In this document: one piece after another, positions 31,146-42,100 of the stretch
How the letters are laid out: each line of letters begins with the position of its first letter
Position numbering within the stretch: the stretch's first letter is position 1
NCBI RefSeq assembly: GCF_000513135.1
Contig: NZ_BAUV01000004.1
Location: forward strand, 116,142-180,141
DNA length: 64,000 bases
Direction of reading: 5' to 3'
DNA from: Halalkalibacter akibai JCM 9157
GTDB taxonomy: Bacteria > Bacillota > Bacilli > Bacillales > Bacillaceae_D
Notes under the pieces: model-generated
What the model saw: the letters and a program-made list of their open reading frames with translations, nothing else
Databases searched by the model: none
Told to the model about the DNA's origin: nothing
Program-made: the position numbers and the translations under genes

Positions 31146-32033
31146 TTGTTTAAAAATGTAGCAGAACTAGTTGAGTTAGCAGAATCAGAAGGAAAAAAGA
31201 TCTCTGAAGTGATGATTGAGCAAGAAATTGAAGTGACTGGACGTTCTAAAGAAGAGATCACAGGACAAATGCAAAGAAATCTACATGTGATGAAAGAAGC
31301 GGTGGAACGCGGGATAAAAGAAAAGGTGCGCTCAGTTTCTGGCTTAACAGGTGGGGACGCTGTTTTATTGCAAGAATATATAAAAAAAGGTCAGTTTCTA
31401 TCAAGCGAGACCGTATTGGATGCAGTAAGTAAAGCTGTTGCTACTAATGAGGTAAATGCGGCTATGGGTACCATCTGTGCTACTCCAACTGCGGGGTCAG
31501 CAGGTGTTGTGCCAGGAGTTTTATTTGGATTGGAACAGAAGTTAAATCCATCTGAAGAACAAATGGTTCAATATTTATTTGCAGCGGGTGCTTTTGGGTT
31601 TGTAGTCGCTAATAATGCTTCGATATCTGGTGCAGCAGGTGGTTGTCAGGCTGAAGTTGGTTCTGCAACTGGAATGGCAGCTGCTGCCTTAGTAGAACTA
31701 GCGGGTGGAACTCCGAGTCAGTCTGCAGAGGCCATGGCAATCGCACTTAAGAATATGCTAGGTCTTGTTTGTGACCCTGTTGCAGGACTTGTGGAAGTTC
31801 CTTGTGTGAAGCGCAACGCCATTGGGGCTTCCATTGCAATTGTTGCTGCTGATATGGCACTAGCTGGTATTACGAGTCGAATTCCGTGTGATGAAGTTAT
31901 TGATGCCATGTATAAGATAGGTCAAACAATGCCAGAAGCATTGCGCGAAACAGCTCAAGGAGGGTTAGCGGCGACGCCAACAGGCCGAGAACTAGAAGCA
32001 AAGATCTTTGGTTTGTCGCTAGATAAGAAATGA
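31146..32033 (+). CDS. sdaAA: L-serine dehydratase, iron-sulfur-dependent, alpha subunit
   Basis: The 295-residue catalytic subunit carries the 4Fe-4S cluster. Candidate cluster cysteines are in GTICATPTAGSAGV, AAGGCQAEVGSATG, VCDPVAGLVEVPCVKRN. The start is TTG at 31146 after GAGGAGGGAAAA. The stop overlaps the recG ATG (ATGA). Length and motifs are normal. It pairs with sdaAB in one operon. Confidence 0.94.
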   Translation: MFKNVAELVELAESEGKKISEVMIEQEIEVTGRSKEEITGQMQRNLHVMKEAVERGIKEKVRSVSGLTGGDAVLLQEYIKKGQFLSSETVLDAVSKAVATNEVNAAMGTICATPTAGSAGVVPGVLFGLEQKLNPSEEQMVQYLFAAGAFGFVVANNASISGAAGGCQAEVGSATGMAAAALVELAGGTPSQSAEAMAIALKNMLGLVCDPVAGLVEVPCVKRNAIGASIAIVAADMALAGITSRIPCDEVIDAMYKIGQTMPEALRETAQGGLAATPTGRELEAKIFGLSLDKK

Positions 32034-34076
32034 GTGTAATGGATCAAGCAGTAACAGAGGTAACAGGTGTTGGGGAAGAAACCGCTAAATTGTTGCAGGG
32101 GCTACGAATATATACGGTTGGCGATTTACTTGAACATTTTCCTTATCGTTATGAGGATTATCAGTTAAAAGATTTACATGAAGTGAAGCATGAAGAAAGA
32201 GTTACCGTTGTTGGCATTGTTCAAAGTGAGGTTAGCATTCGATATTTTGGTAAAAAGAAAAATAGACTTTCTTTTAGATTGCTTGTAAATCAAATTTTGG
32301 TGACAGTAACTTTTTTTAACCGTGCCTTTTTAAAAAGTCAAATTAAGCTTGGAGCCGAATTAACGATTACGGGAAAATGGGATCAACACCGGATGACGAT
32401 TACTGGGAGTGAATGTAAGCAAGGAAGAGAAGAAAGAGAACAAACAATAGCGCCAATTTACTCTGTTAGTGGCAAACTCACAACTAAAGCAATCCGAAAA
32501 TTTATTTATCAGGCTATGAATCAATTTAGCACGCAAATTCCTGATTTAATTCCTGAACAGTTGCGGGAATCTTATAAGTTACCTTCAAAAAGAGAGGCAC
32601 TTTCTAGATTGCATTTCCCGCCGAATCCTGAATCAATGAAGCATGCCAGAAGAAGAATGGTTTACGAAGAATTCTTGCTTTTTCAACTAAAGATGCAGGC
32701 ATTTTAGAAAAGCAAATAGAGACAAATCTAACGGTAGAGCTCTTGATATCCCAGAAAAAGAGATTCAGGATTTTATTAAACAACTACCTTTTCCTTTAAC
32801 TAACGCACAGCAACGGGTTGTCAATGAAGTTATACAAGATATTAAATCTCCTTATCGGATGAACCGATTACTTCAGGGTGATGTAGGTTCAGGCAAAACA
32901 ATTGTTGCGGCTATTTGTATGTATGCGGTTATTAAAGCTGGATACCAAGCGGCATTAATGGTTCCAACAGAAATCTTAGCTGAACAACATGTGCATTCTT
33001 TAAAAGGTATCTTGGAACCATTAGGTGTGACTGTAGAATTGTTATCAGGATCTGTGAAAGGCAAAAAACGTGCTGAAAAATTAAAAGCACTAGAAAATGG
33101 TGAGTTACAGTTATTAGTAGGTACGCATGCTTTAATTCAAGATGATGTACTGTTTAAAAATCTAGGCTTAGTCATAACGGATGAACAACATCGTTTTGGT
33201 GTAGAGCAACGACGCGTCCTCCGTGATAAAGGCGAAAACCCCGATGTCCTTTTTATGACTGCAACTCCTATTCCGAGAACATTAGCTATTTCTGTTTTTG
33301 GTGATATGGATGTGTCTATTATTGATGAAATGCCTGCTGGAAGAAAAACTATTGAAACGTATTGGGCAAAGCCAGATATGTTAGAGCGAGTTCTTGATTT
33401 TATAGAAAAGGAATTACAACAAGGTCGCCAAGCGTATGTCATTTGCCCATTAATAGAAGAATCAGAAAAACTGGATGTGCAAAATGCTATTGATGTACAT
33501 ATGATTCTAAAGCAACATTATAAAGATCAGTGGGGTGTTGGTTTGATGCATGGGCGTCTGCATCCTTCTGAGAAAGAGCAAGTTATGGATGCTTTTAGTA
33601 AAAATGAAACACAAATCCTCGTTTCAACAACTGTTGTTGAGGTAGGTGTGAATGTTCCTAATGCAACCGTTATGGTCATTTATGATGCAGAACGATTTGG
33701 ATTAGCTCAACTGCATCAGCTCAGGGGCAGGGTAGGAAGAGGACAGGCACAGTCGTATTGTATTCTACTAGCAGATCCTAAATCTGAAGTAGGAAAAGAA
33801 AGAATGAGAATCATGACAGAAACAAACGATGGTTTTGTCCTTTCGGAAAGAGATTTAGAATTAAGGGGACCTGGTGACTTTTTTGGTTCAAAACAAAGTG
33901 GATTACCTGATTTTAAAATTGCAGATGTGGTTCATGATTACCGGGCCCTTGAAGTGGCTAGACAGGACGCCGTTGCCTTAATTCAATCAAGTGACTTTTG
34001 GACAAAGGAAGAGTACGAAGGATTACGGAAATACATTGAATATCAAGGAGTTTTAAATGGGCAAAAGATCGATTAG
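32030..34076 (+). CDS. recG: ATP-dependent DNA helicase RecG, one frameshift at 32702-32705
   Basis: The branch-migration helicase reverses stalled forks and processes Holliday junctions. The N-terminal wedge/OB part ends prematurely at KMQAF (stop 32705-32707), and the rest continues in the +1 frame. Removing one T from the TTTT run at 32702-32705 gives [20 protein letters not shown] and joins smoothly to [14 protein letters not shown] and Walker [15 protein letters not shown]. Later motifs are [34 protein letters not shown] and QLRGRVGRG. Restored length would be about 681 residues, as expected. A homopolymer error is the simplest cause. The first base of its ATG lies inside sdaAA. The fapR promoter begins just after its stop. 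Confidence 0.9.
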
Positions 34077-34079
34077 CTA

Positions 34080-34129
34080 TTGAAATAAGAGTGAAGCAAT
34101 TATATACTACTCTTAGTACCTAGTCATAA
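34080..34129 (+). promoter_or_regulatory. fapR promoter with FapR-type operator
   Basis: TTGAAA (34080-34085) and TATACT (34103-34108) are spaced by exactly 17 bp. Directly downstream, TTAGTACCTAGTCATAA (34113-34129) is an imperfect inverted repeat resembling known FapR operators (TTAGTACC half-site), so it would cover the transcription start. In B. subtilis FapR represses its own operon from such a site, and malonyl-CoA releases it. The promoter starts 4 bp after the recG stop. Confidence 0.75.
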
Positions 34130-34163
34130 TCTGATGAAGAGGAAAAGCGGACGGTGGAATGTA

Positions 34164-34745
34164 ATGAAACGAAAAAAACAAGAACGGCAGGCCCTCCTTA
34201 AAGAAACATTAGAGTTAAATCCATTTATGACGGATGAGGCTTTAGCCGAACAGTTTTCTGTCAGCATTCAAACAATTCGTCTCGATCGCTTAGAGTTAGC
34301 TATTCCAGAATTAAGAGAACGAATTAAAGGTGTAGCGAAACAACAGCTAGATGATGTAAAGGCACTATCACCAGAAGAAGTAATTGGTGAGATTGTTGAT
34401 CTACAGCTTGATGAGAGGGCAATTTCAATTTTAGATGTTGGATATGAGCATGTCTTCTCAAGAAGTGGGATTGCAAGGGGACATCATTTATTTGCGCAAG
34501 CGAACTCACTAGCGGTTGCGATCATTAATGACGAATTAGCTTTAACGGCGAAGGCGACCATTCGTTTTACAAGACAAGTGCAAGCAGGTGAACGAGTGAT
34601 AGCTAAGGCAAATGTTCAAGGCATTGAAAAAGAAAGAACAACTGTTCATGTAAATAGTTATGTTGATCAAGAGTTAGTCTTTTCGGGTGAATTTATTATG
34701 TTCCGATCAAATGAAAGAGAGAGAAAAAGGAGAGAGTTCGAATGA
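34164..34745 (+). CDS. fapR: Transcription factor FapR, malonyl-CoA-responsive repressor of lipid genes
   Basis: The 193-residue protein has an N-terminal helix-turn-helix ([22 protein letters not shown]), a linking helix, and a hot-dog fold effector domain with [22 protein letters not shown] that binds malonyl-CoA. ATG 34164 is chosen over the ATG at 34134 because it gives the family start MKRKKQERQ and follows GGTGGA. The stop overlaps plsX by 4 nt (ATGA). An autoregulatory operator sits upstream, and it leads the plsX-fabD-fabG cluster it is expected to control. Confidence 0.95.
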   Translation: MKRKKQERQALLKETLELNPFMTDEALAEQFSVSIQTIRLDRLELAIPELRERIKGVAKQQLDDVKALSPEEVIGEIVDLQLDERAISILDVGYEHVFSRSGIARGHHLFAQANSLAVAIINDELALTAKATIRFTRQVQAGERVIAKANVQGIEKERTTVHVNSYVDQELVFSGEFIMFRSNERERKRREFE

Positions 34746-35737
34746 ACATTGCAATAGATGCTATGGGGGGAGATCATGCTCCAAGAGCCCAGGTAGAAGC
34801 TGCTCAGCAAGCGATACAAACTTTTCCTGAAATGTACATAACGCTAGTTGGCAATGAAGAAGACATTAAAAAACATTTAACTAACGATAAACAAATTACC
34901 ATTTTACATACAACTGAAAAGATTGAAGATACAGATCAACCGACAACAGCTGTTCGTAGAAAGAAAAATTCGTCAATGGTTCTTGCTGCTCGTGAAGTAA
35001 AAGAAGGAAGAGCGGATGCTTGTATATCAGCAGGGAACACAGGTGCGTTAATGACAGCGGGCTTATTACATATAGGCCGCATTAAAGGGATTGATCGTCC
35101 TGCGCTATCTCCAATGCTCCCTACCCTTGATGGAAGAGGCTTTTTATTATTAGATGTAGGAGCTAATATGGACGCAAAGCCTGAGCACATTCAGCAATAT
35201 GCTATTATTGGAAATACTTATATGGAAATGGTCAAAAAAGTTAGAAAACCTCGTGTGGCCCTTCTTAATGTTGGAACAGAGAATGGAAAAGGAAACGATC
35301 TGACTAAGGCAGCTTTTCCATTACTAGAGGCAAGTGATATTCACTTCATCGGAAATGTAGAAGCACGCGATTTATTGTCTGGTGTAGCGGATGTTGTCGT
35401 CTGTGATGGTTTTTCTGGGAATCTTGTCTTAAAAACGATTGAAGGAACAGCAGGAACTTTATTTTCTTTGTTGAAGAAAGAACTGACAAGCTCTTTTGTA
35501 AACAAACTAGCTGCAGGTGTCCTAAAATCAAGCTTTAAAGGAATCAAGGAACAGATGAGCTACTCTCAATATGGTGGTGCTGGTTTATTTGGGTTAAAAG
35601 CACCAGTTATTAAAGCACACGGTTCTTCGGATGCAACAGCTATGTTTCATGCTATTCGTCAAAGCAGAGATATGGTTGAACAACAAGTAGTAACCATTAT
35701 TAAGAATGAAGTGGCCAAAACAGAAGAAAAAAGCTAG
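34742..35737 (+). CDS. plsX: Phosphate acyltransferase PlsX
   Basis: The 331-residue enzyme makes acyl-phosphate from acyl-ACP, the donor for PlsY in phospholipid synthesis. [14 protein letters not shown] at the start, [39 protein letters not shown] and [13 protein letters not shown] are family motifs. It is translationally coupled to fapR and is followed by fabD after 11 nt. It also links to FakA encoded about 5 kb upstream, since both produce acyl-phosphate. Confidence 0.96.
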   Translation: MNIAIDAMGGDHAPRAQVEAAQQAIQTFPEMYITLVGNEEDIKKHLTNDKQITILHTTEKIEDTDQPTTAVRRKKNSSMVLAAREVKEGRADACISAGNTGALMTAGLLHIGRIKGIDRPALSPMLPTLDGRGFLLLDVGANMDAKPEHIQQYAIIGNTYMEMVKKVRKPRVALLNVGTENGKGNDLTKAAFPLLEASDIHFIGNVEARDLLSGVADVVVCDGFSGNLVLKTIEGTAGTLFSLLKKELTSSFVNKLAAGVLKSSFKGIKEQMSYSQYGGAGLFGLKAPVIKAHGSSDATAMFHAIRQSRDMVEQQVVTIIKNEVAKTEEKS

Positions 35738-35748
35738 GAGGAATGTTT

Positions 35749-36694
35749 GTGGGGAAAGTTGCTTTTTTATTCCCAGGACAAGGATCACAAGTTGTTGGAA
35801 TGGGAAAAGAGTTAGTAGAACAAGAGCAAATAGCTAGGGCTATTTTCGAACGTGCAGATCAGACTTTACAATTTTCTTTGTCAGAAGTCATGCTACAAGG
35901 TCCGGAAGATACGTTAAAAAGAACGGAAAATACTCAACCAGCATTAGTGACGATGAGTACAGCTGTATTGCAACTCTTTAACGAAGAAGGTATTCAACCG
36001 GATTATGTTGCTGGTCACAGTCTAGGAGAATACACTGCACTAGTTGCTGCTGGAGCAATGTCATTTGAGGACGCGGTTGTCGCTGTTAGAAACCGTGGGT
36101 TATTTATGGAAGAGGCGGTTCCGTTTGGAGAAGGGGCAATGTCAGCTGTTTTAGGGTTAGAAAGAGATGTTTTAGAGAAAGCTTGCTCTTTTGCTAGTCA
36201 GGAAAATGAAACAGCCGAGTTAGCTAATCTAAATTGCCCAGGGCAAATTGTCATCTCAGGTTCAGCAAAAGGAGTTGAATTAGCAGGGGTAAAAGCAAAA
36301 GAGGCTGGTGCCAAAAGAGTTATTCCATTACAAGTGAGTGGACCCTTCCATTCAAGCTTAATGAAACCAGCGGCAGAAAAATTAGAACAAGTTCTTAGTC
36401 AACTAACAATTACTAATGCAAAAATACCAGTTGTTGCTAATGTCTCTGCGACTGTTGTTCAAGATGCAGAAGAGATACAAGCGAATCTAATTAAACAAGT
36501 GTTTTCCCCAGTCCTATGAGGATACAATTCGAGCACTTTTAGATGCCGGAGTAGATACTTTTATAGAGGTTGGATCTGGAAATGTTTTAACAGGGCTCGT
36601 TCGGAAAGTTGATAGACGTGCTACAGCTTTAGCCGTAAGCAACCGAGAAGGTGTTCTAAAAGTAAAAGAGTTGTTAGAAGGAGTGACTGAATAA
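35749..36694 (+). CDS. fabD: Malonyl-CoA-ACP transacylase FabD, frameshift near 36517
   Basis: The enzyme moves malonyl from CoA to [17 protein letters not shown] at the start, Ser nucleophile in [10 protein letters not shown] (residue 91), and the His in [11 protein letters not shown] are present. The frame stops at TGA 36517-36519 after FSPVL and resumes as [24 protein letters not shown]. Alignment of spacing with B. subtilis FabD (SPVRFEESI) suggests two missing bases rather than one extra. GTG 35749 has AGGAGG at 7 nt and is preferred to ATG 35743. The end overlaps the fabG ATG by one base. FabD is essential in Bacillus, so sequence error is likely. Confidence 0.88.
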
Positions 36695-37437
36695 TGTTAC
36701 AAGGTAAAGTGGCAATTGTTACTGGAGCTTCACGTGGAATTGGTAGAGCAACCGCAATCGAGCTTGCTCGTAACGGTGCCAATGTTGTCGTGAACTACGC
36801 AGGTAGTCAAGAACGGGCAGAACAGGTTGTTGCTGAAATAAAAGCGTTAGGTGCAGATGCTATTGCTGTTAGGGCGGATGTTGCCGATAGTGAACAAGTA
36901 CAAGCTATGGTGAAAGAAACTATTGGAACTTTTGAGCGTGTTGACATCTTGGTCAATAATGCTGGAATTACTAAAGATAATTTAATTATGAGAATGAAAG
37001 AAGATGAATGGGATGCCGTTATTAATACGAACTTAAAGGGCGTATTTAATTGCGGGAAAGCTGTTACACGTCAAATGATGAAGCAACGTTATGGCCGAAT
37101 TATTAATGTTGCTTCTGTAGTTGGTGTCTTAGGCAATGCGGGACAAGCTAATTATGTCGCAGCCAAAGCTGGTGTAATTGGTCTTACGAAAACGATGGCA
37201 AGAGAGCTCGCTAACCGTAATATTCATGTGAATGCAGTTGCCCCTGGATTTATTGAAACTGATATGACAGATGAACTTGGCGATGACATGAAGGCGCAAT
37301 TGTTAGGTCAAATTCCGTTAGCTAGTTTAGGGAAACCAGAAAACATTGCGAATGTCATTCGTTTTTTAGCTAGTTCTGATGCTGATTATATGACAGGACA
37401 GACCATTCATGTAGATGGCGGGATGGTCATGCCATAA
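36694..37437 (+). CDS. fabG: 3-oxoacyl-ACP reductase FabG
   Basis: The 247-residue short-chain dehydrogenase reduces beta-ketoacyl-ACP with NADPH in each elongation cycle. The cofactor loop is [12 protein letters not shown], followed by NNAGIT. The catalytic Ser-Tyr-Lys set lies in [23 protein letters not shown]. The conserved C-terminal [15 protein letters not shown] end is intact. The start overlaps the fabD stop (TAATG). Confidence 0.96.
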   Translation: MLQGKVAIVTGASRGIGRATAIELARNGANVVVNYAGSQERAEQVVAEIKALGADAIAVRADVADSEQVQAMVKETIGTFERVDILVNNAGITKDNLIMRMKEDEWDAVINTNLKGVFNCGKAVTRQMMKQRYGRIINVASVVGVLGNAGQANYVAAKAGVIGLTKTMARELANRNIHVNAVAPGFIETDMTDELGDDMKAQLLGQIPLASLGKPENIANVIRFLASSDADYMTGQTIHVDGGMVMP

Positions 37438-37453
37438 ATTAAGAAATGATGGC

Positions 37454-37483
37454 TTGACAGAAGGGGTTAATCATCGGTAAACT
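37454..37483 (+). promoter_or_regulatory. Putative promoter upstream of acpP
   Basis: TTGACA (37454-37459) and TAAACT (37478-37483) are 18 bp apart, about 100 bp before acpP. An 8-bp inverted repeat GGTTAATC (37465-37472) / GATTAACC (37514-37521) brackets the start region. Such a promoter would let acpP be made at higher levels than the upstream fab genes. Confidence 0.5.
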
Positions 37484-37583
37484 TTTCCTAGCCTTCCATC
37501 CACTCATTTTTTAGATTAACCATTAGAATTTGAAATTAGAGATAGAAGTAACTTCGTTTTTTCTTGAGAGGAGGTGAATGAAC

Positions 37584-37817
37584 ATGGCAGATACATTATC
37601 ACGTGTTACTAAGATCGTTGTAGATCGTCTTGGTGTTGAAGAAGCAGAGGTTAAACCAGAAGCTTCTTTCAAGGATGATTTAGGCGCAGATTCATTAGAT
37701 GTGGTTGAGCTTGTGATGGAACTTGAAGATGAGTTCGATCTTGAAATTTCTGATGAAGAAGCTGAAAAAATCTCAACTGTAGCTGATGTAGTTGATTACA
37801 TAAACAGCCGTCAGTAA
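37584..37817 (+). CDS. acpP: Acyl carrier protein
   Basis: The 77-residue acidic carrier has the phosphopantetheine attachment Ser in [11 protein letters not shown] near residue 37. ATG 37584 ([20 protein letters not shown]) follows GAGGAGGTGA; an ATG two codons upstream lies closer to that site and adds MN. Length equals that of B. subtilis AcpA. The GGTCCCATGTGG...CCATGTGGGGC sequence after the stop (37829-37857) could form a terminator-like hairpin. Confidence 0.96.
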   Translation: MADTLSRVTKIVVDRLGVEEAEVKPEASFKDDLGADSLDVVELVMELEDEFDLEISDEEAEKISTVADVVDYINSRQ

Positions 37818-37921
37818 GTATAAGTTGGTCCCATGTGGTTTTTTCCATGTGGGGCTTGCTATTAAATTGAATATAAGAGTCATAAAAAAAGGTTGTTTAA
37901 TTTATGACGTTGGAGGTTACT

Positions 37922-38716
37922 ATGCCACAATCTTCGAAGTACCAACGAAAGTCACGGCCCCATTCAAATGATCGAAGACGGGGAAATAGGAAAATGATCC
38001 TTACTGAAGAACAGAAAAAGAAGTTTGATGAATTAATGGAACAAACGAAGTTGACTTTTGAAAACAAAAAGCTATTAATCCAAGCTTTCACCCATTCATC
38101 ATATGTGAATGAGCACCGAATTTATTCATTTCAAGATAATGAGCGTTTAGAATTTCTAGGTGACGCAGTACTCGAATTAGCTGTATCTCAGTTCTTATTC
38201 AAGAAGTTTAAAGCAATGAGTGAGGGAGATATGACTAAATTACGTGCGTCCATCGTCTGTGAACCATCTTTAGCTCTTTTTGCCGAGGAATTAGGATTCG
38301 GGAGTATTGTCCTTCTTGGAAAAGGAGAAGAGATGACAGGAGGTCGTGCTAGACCAGCGTTACTAGCAGATGTATTTGAAGCATTTATTGGTGCGCTCTA
38401 TCTTGATCAAGGATTAGATGCTGTGTTTCAATTTTTAAGTGAAACGATCTATCCTAAAATTAACGAAGGTGCTTTTTCTCATATGATGGATTTCAAAAGT
38501 CAGCTTCAAGAGTTCATTCAACGAGATAATCTAGGTCAAATTCAATATATTATTGTACAAGAACGCGGACCTGCTCATAACCGCGAGTTTGTTTCTGAAG
38601 TCCAATTAAATGATTCAGCTCTTGGGATCGGAACAGGCCGTTCAAAAAAGGAAGCTGAGCAACATGCTGCGCAACAAGCTTTAATGAAGCTTAGTGAACA
38701 AGAAAAGCTCAAATGA
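37922..38716 (+). CDS. rnc: Ribonuclease III
   Basis: The 264-residue double-strand-specific RNase processes rRNA and structured mRNAs. Signature [14 protein letters not shown] near residue 80 supplies catalytic acidic residues, with [19 protein letters not shown]. The C-terminal dsRNA-binding domain ends [24 protein letters not shown] 37922 follows GGAGG at 5 nt and is preferred to 37904. A basic N-terminal tail ([19 protein letters not shown]) makes it slightly longer than the B. subtilis enzyme. It ends at a strong terminator. Confidence 0.95.
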   Translation: MPQSSKYQRKSRPHSNDRRRGNRKMILTEEQKKKFDELMEQTKLTFENKKLLIQAFTHSSYVNEHRIYSFQDNERLEFLGDAVLELAVSQFLFKKFKAMSEGDMTKLRASIVCEPSLALFAEELGFGSIVLLGKGEEMTGGRARPALLADVFEAFIGALYLDQGLDAVFQFLSETIYPKINEGAFSHMMDFKSQLQEFIQRDNLGQIQYIIVQERGPAHNREFVSEVQLNDSALGIGTGRSKKEAEQHAAQQALMKLSEQEKLK

Positions 38717-38753
38717 AAAAATGTCCTCTCATAGGAAACGAGAGGACATTTTT
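38717..38753. terminator. Bidirectional terminator between rnc and the UPF0435 gene
   Basis: AAAAATGTCCTCTC (38717-38730) pairs perfectly over 14 bp with GAGAGGACATTTTT (38740-38753), loop ATAGGAAAC. It serves both convergent genes. Confidence 0.88.
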
Positions 38754-38759
38754 ATTTCG

Positions 38760-38981
38760 TTATTTACGAAGCTTTCCGAGTTCGGTCACAATGGCATCTA
38801 ATTCACTAACTGAAAAGGAAGATTTACGTTCGATCATTTCGTAAATATCACGTAAATCTTCGTATTGATCTGTGTCGAAGCTCTTTGAGTTTAGAGCAGC
38901 GGCATTAACAATTTGCAGTTTAGTTTTAATCGCTTCTAACATATATTCAATGTTGTCGCGTGTATTAGCTTCAAGATTCAT
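38760..38981 (-). CDS. UPF0435 (DUF1128) family small protein
   Basis: The 73-residue protein of unknown function is similar in pattern to B. subtilis YfkK: MNLEANTRDNIEYMLEAIKTKLQ... KSSFSVSELDAIVTELGKLRK, all helical and charged. I start it at the ATG at 38981, which has AGGAG 8 nt upstream; the GTG at 38990 abuts that site. It lies reversed between rnc and smc, which are directly adjacent in B. subtilis, so it is an insertion relative to that order. No enzymatic motif is visible. Confidence 0.75.
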   Translation of the reverse strand: MNLEANTRDNIEYMLEAIKTKLQIVNAAALNSKSFDTDQYEDLRDIYEMIERKSSFSVSELDAIVTELGKLRK

Positions 38982-39110
38982 CTTTTTCACTCCTAAAGTA
39001 AGATGAATTTATCGTATCATACAGTTGTCCATTTGTCCTCTCAATCTGTAATTAGAAAAAGTCTTATGGTAAAATAGGTTAGTTGTTAATAATGTTAGGG
39101 GGAAGGAATT

Positions 39111-42100
39111 ATGTTCCTCAAGCGACTTGAAGTCGTGGGGTTCAAATCATTCGCTGAACAAATAAATATTGATTTTGTTCAGGGAGTGACAGCAGTAGTT
39201 GGACCAAACGGGAGTGGAAAAAGTAATATATCAGATAGTATACGCTGGGTTCTAGGTGAACAGTCAGCTAAGTCATTACGGGGAACAAAAATGGAAGACA
39301 TCATATTCGCCGGTAGTGATGGTAGGAAAGCTTTAAATTATGCAGAAGTTAGTTTGATATTGGACAATGAAGATCAGCATCTTTCAATAGATTACAGTGA
39401 GGTAAGTGTCACACGGAGAGTATATCGCTCTGGTGAGAGCGAATATATGATAAACAAACAAGCGTGTCGACTGAAGGACATTGTCGATTTGTTTTTAGAT
39501 TCTGGTTTAGGTAGAGAAGCATACTCGATTATCGGACAAGGTAAAGTAGAGGAAATTTTAAGTAATAAAGCGGAAGATCGTCGTGTGATTTTTGAAGAAG
39601 CAGCTGGCGTACTTAAATATAAAAATCGAAAAATGCAAGCGGAAAAGAGGTTGTTAGAAACTCAAGACAACCTTTACCGGGTCGAAGATATTTTGCATGA
39701 GTTAGAAGGACAAGTAGAGCCTTTGGGTATTCAAGCTTCAATTGCAAAGGATTACCTTCATAAAAGGGAAGAATTAAAAGAGGTTGATATCGCGTTACTT
39801 GTCTATGAAATTGATGAACTTCATGAAACGTGGACATCCCAGAAGGAAAGCTTGCAATTACTTATGAAGTCGTATGAAGAAAAACAGCAAGCGCAAGAAG
39901 AAATGGAGCAATTGAGAATTCGATTACGAGACCAAACGAACGTTTTGTCAAGTCAGTTTACGAAATTGCAAGAAGAGTTATTAATGGCAAGTGAGGAACT
40001 GGAAAAGAGCGAAGGGAAAAAGCAAGTTCTAAAAGAACGTCGTAAAAACGCAAATCAAAACAAAGATCAACTTGATCGCACTATTAAGGATAAATCCAAT
40101 CAGCTCATAACGATTAAAGAAGAATGGCAAGAAGAACAATCAAAGTTAAAAGTAGCTAGCGAAAAGTTAAAAGAATTAGAAAGAACTGTGCAACAAAAGC
40201 AAGAAATCGTTGAACGTTCAGAAACGGATGTAGAAGAAGAGATTGAGCGTTTAAAGGCCGATTATATTGAAGGCTTAAATGAACAAGCAAGTATTCGAAA
40301 TGAACGACGTTATCTTGAAGAACAACTGCGACAACAGGAACTAAAACAAGAAAAGCTTCTAAATGAAAATAAAGATATTTTGAAAAATCGACATGGATTA
40401 TCTGATGATTTAGAGCGCGCAAAAGAAGCAGCAAATAAATTACAGCTAGAACTTGAAAAAAAAGGAGAAGAATTTCGCGAGCAACAAAAAAAACTCGAGC
40501 AAACAAAGGATCGTTATCATAAAAAAGAAGCTCAACTATATGAAACATATCAAATTGCTCAACGGATCCAATCTAGAGCGGATTTGTTAGAAGAGATGCA
40601 AGCGGATTTCTCCGGTTTTTTTCAAGGAGTAAAAGAAATATTAAAGGAACGAAGTGGGAAGTTAACCGGAATTTTAGGTGCCGTAGCAGAGATAATTCAG
40701 GTTCCTAAAGACTATGAAACAGCTTTAGAAATTGCTTTAGGTGGATCATCACAACATGTTGTGACGGAGTCAGAAGCGGATGCAAGAAGAGCTATTCAAT
40801 TTTTAAAACAAAATAGAATAGGGCGAGCAACCTTTTTGCCTTTGCCTGTTATGAAACCGAAAACGATCCCCGATTTCCAGCTAAATCAATTGAAACAACA
40901 TGAGGCTTTTGTTGGAGTTGCGTCCTCCCTCCTTACGTACGAGAAGAAATATAAAGATGTCATAGCTAGTCTTCTAGGTAATGTAGTAATCGCTCATACT
41001 CTTCAAGGGGCAAATGAGCTTGCGAAGCTTACAGGCCATAGATTTCGAATTGTTACTCTTGAAGGAGATGTTGTGAATCCGGGAGGCTCAATGACAGGTG
41101 GTTCTGTTAAACAAAAACAAACTCCTCTTTTGGGACGGAAGCGAGAATTAGAAGATTTAAAAGAGAAATTAACCAAATTGAAATCTGTCACAAAGCAATA
41201 TGAGGCAGAAGTTAAAACATTAAAACAAGAACGCTCCGATCTTGAAAATCTGGTGGAACAACTTAGGACAGATGGTGAGATCATTCGGCAATCTTTATTG
41301 GATGCTAAATCAAAGATTAAAGATTTTGAACGTGAAGTTGAGAAATCTCAAGACGAATTTTCTAGATTTGACCGTGACAAAGAGGGATTTGCAGAAGAAA
41401 TCAAACGTCTAAAAGATAGGTTACACAAACTTGAAGACAACTATCAAGTGACCTCTAAGGAAGCTGAGCGTTTAGAGCAGCGAGTGAAGTTACTTGAACA
41501 ACAACGACAGAAACAACGTCAATCACATCATATTCTCCAGCAAGAATTAGTTAATGACAAAATTGAATTGGCGGCTGCAAAGGAAAGGTTTGTTTCACTA
41601 GAAGGACAAGCTAAACGTCTAGGATCATCGAAGAAACAGCTTGAGGAAGAGCTGCTTGAACTTAAAGACCATTTTGAGTTACTAGTAGGTGAAATGTCTG
41701 ATCGTACGAATGGTGAATTCAGTATCGAAGAGCGAATTGAACAGGCTAGACAACAAAAAGCAATATTAACTAGAAAAATTGGCAATATGAAATCAGAACG
41801 CGAACAAGTAAATCAATCTTACGTTGAGCTTGAACATAAATTGAAGGAAGAGCAAGGGACTCTTCAATATTTGTCTGAACAATGTAGGAAGATTGAAGTT
41901 AATGTAAATCGTATGGATGTAGAACTCGACAATCGACTTACTCATTTACAAGAAGAGTATGAACTTTCTTTCCAAGCTGCAAAAGAAAACCATCATTTAG
42001 CAATGGAGCCTGACGAAGCACGTGCAAAAGTGAAATTAATTAAATTAGCAATTGAAGAATTAGGAACAGTTAATATTGGAGCTATTGAAGAGTACGAGCG

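Noticed and set aside
40156..40548. Antisense ORF of 130 codons inside smc
   Set aside because: It is complementary to the repetitive coiled-coil coding sequence, which generates long Leu/Phe-rich shadow frames.
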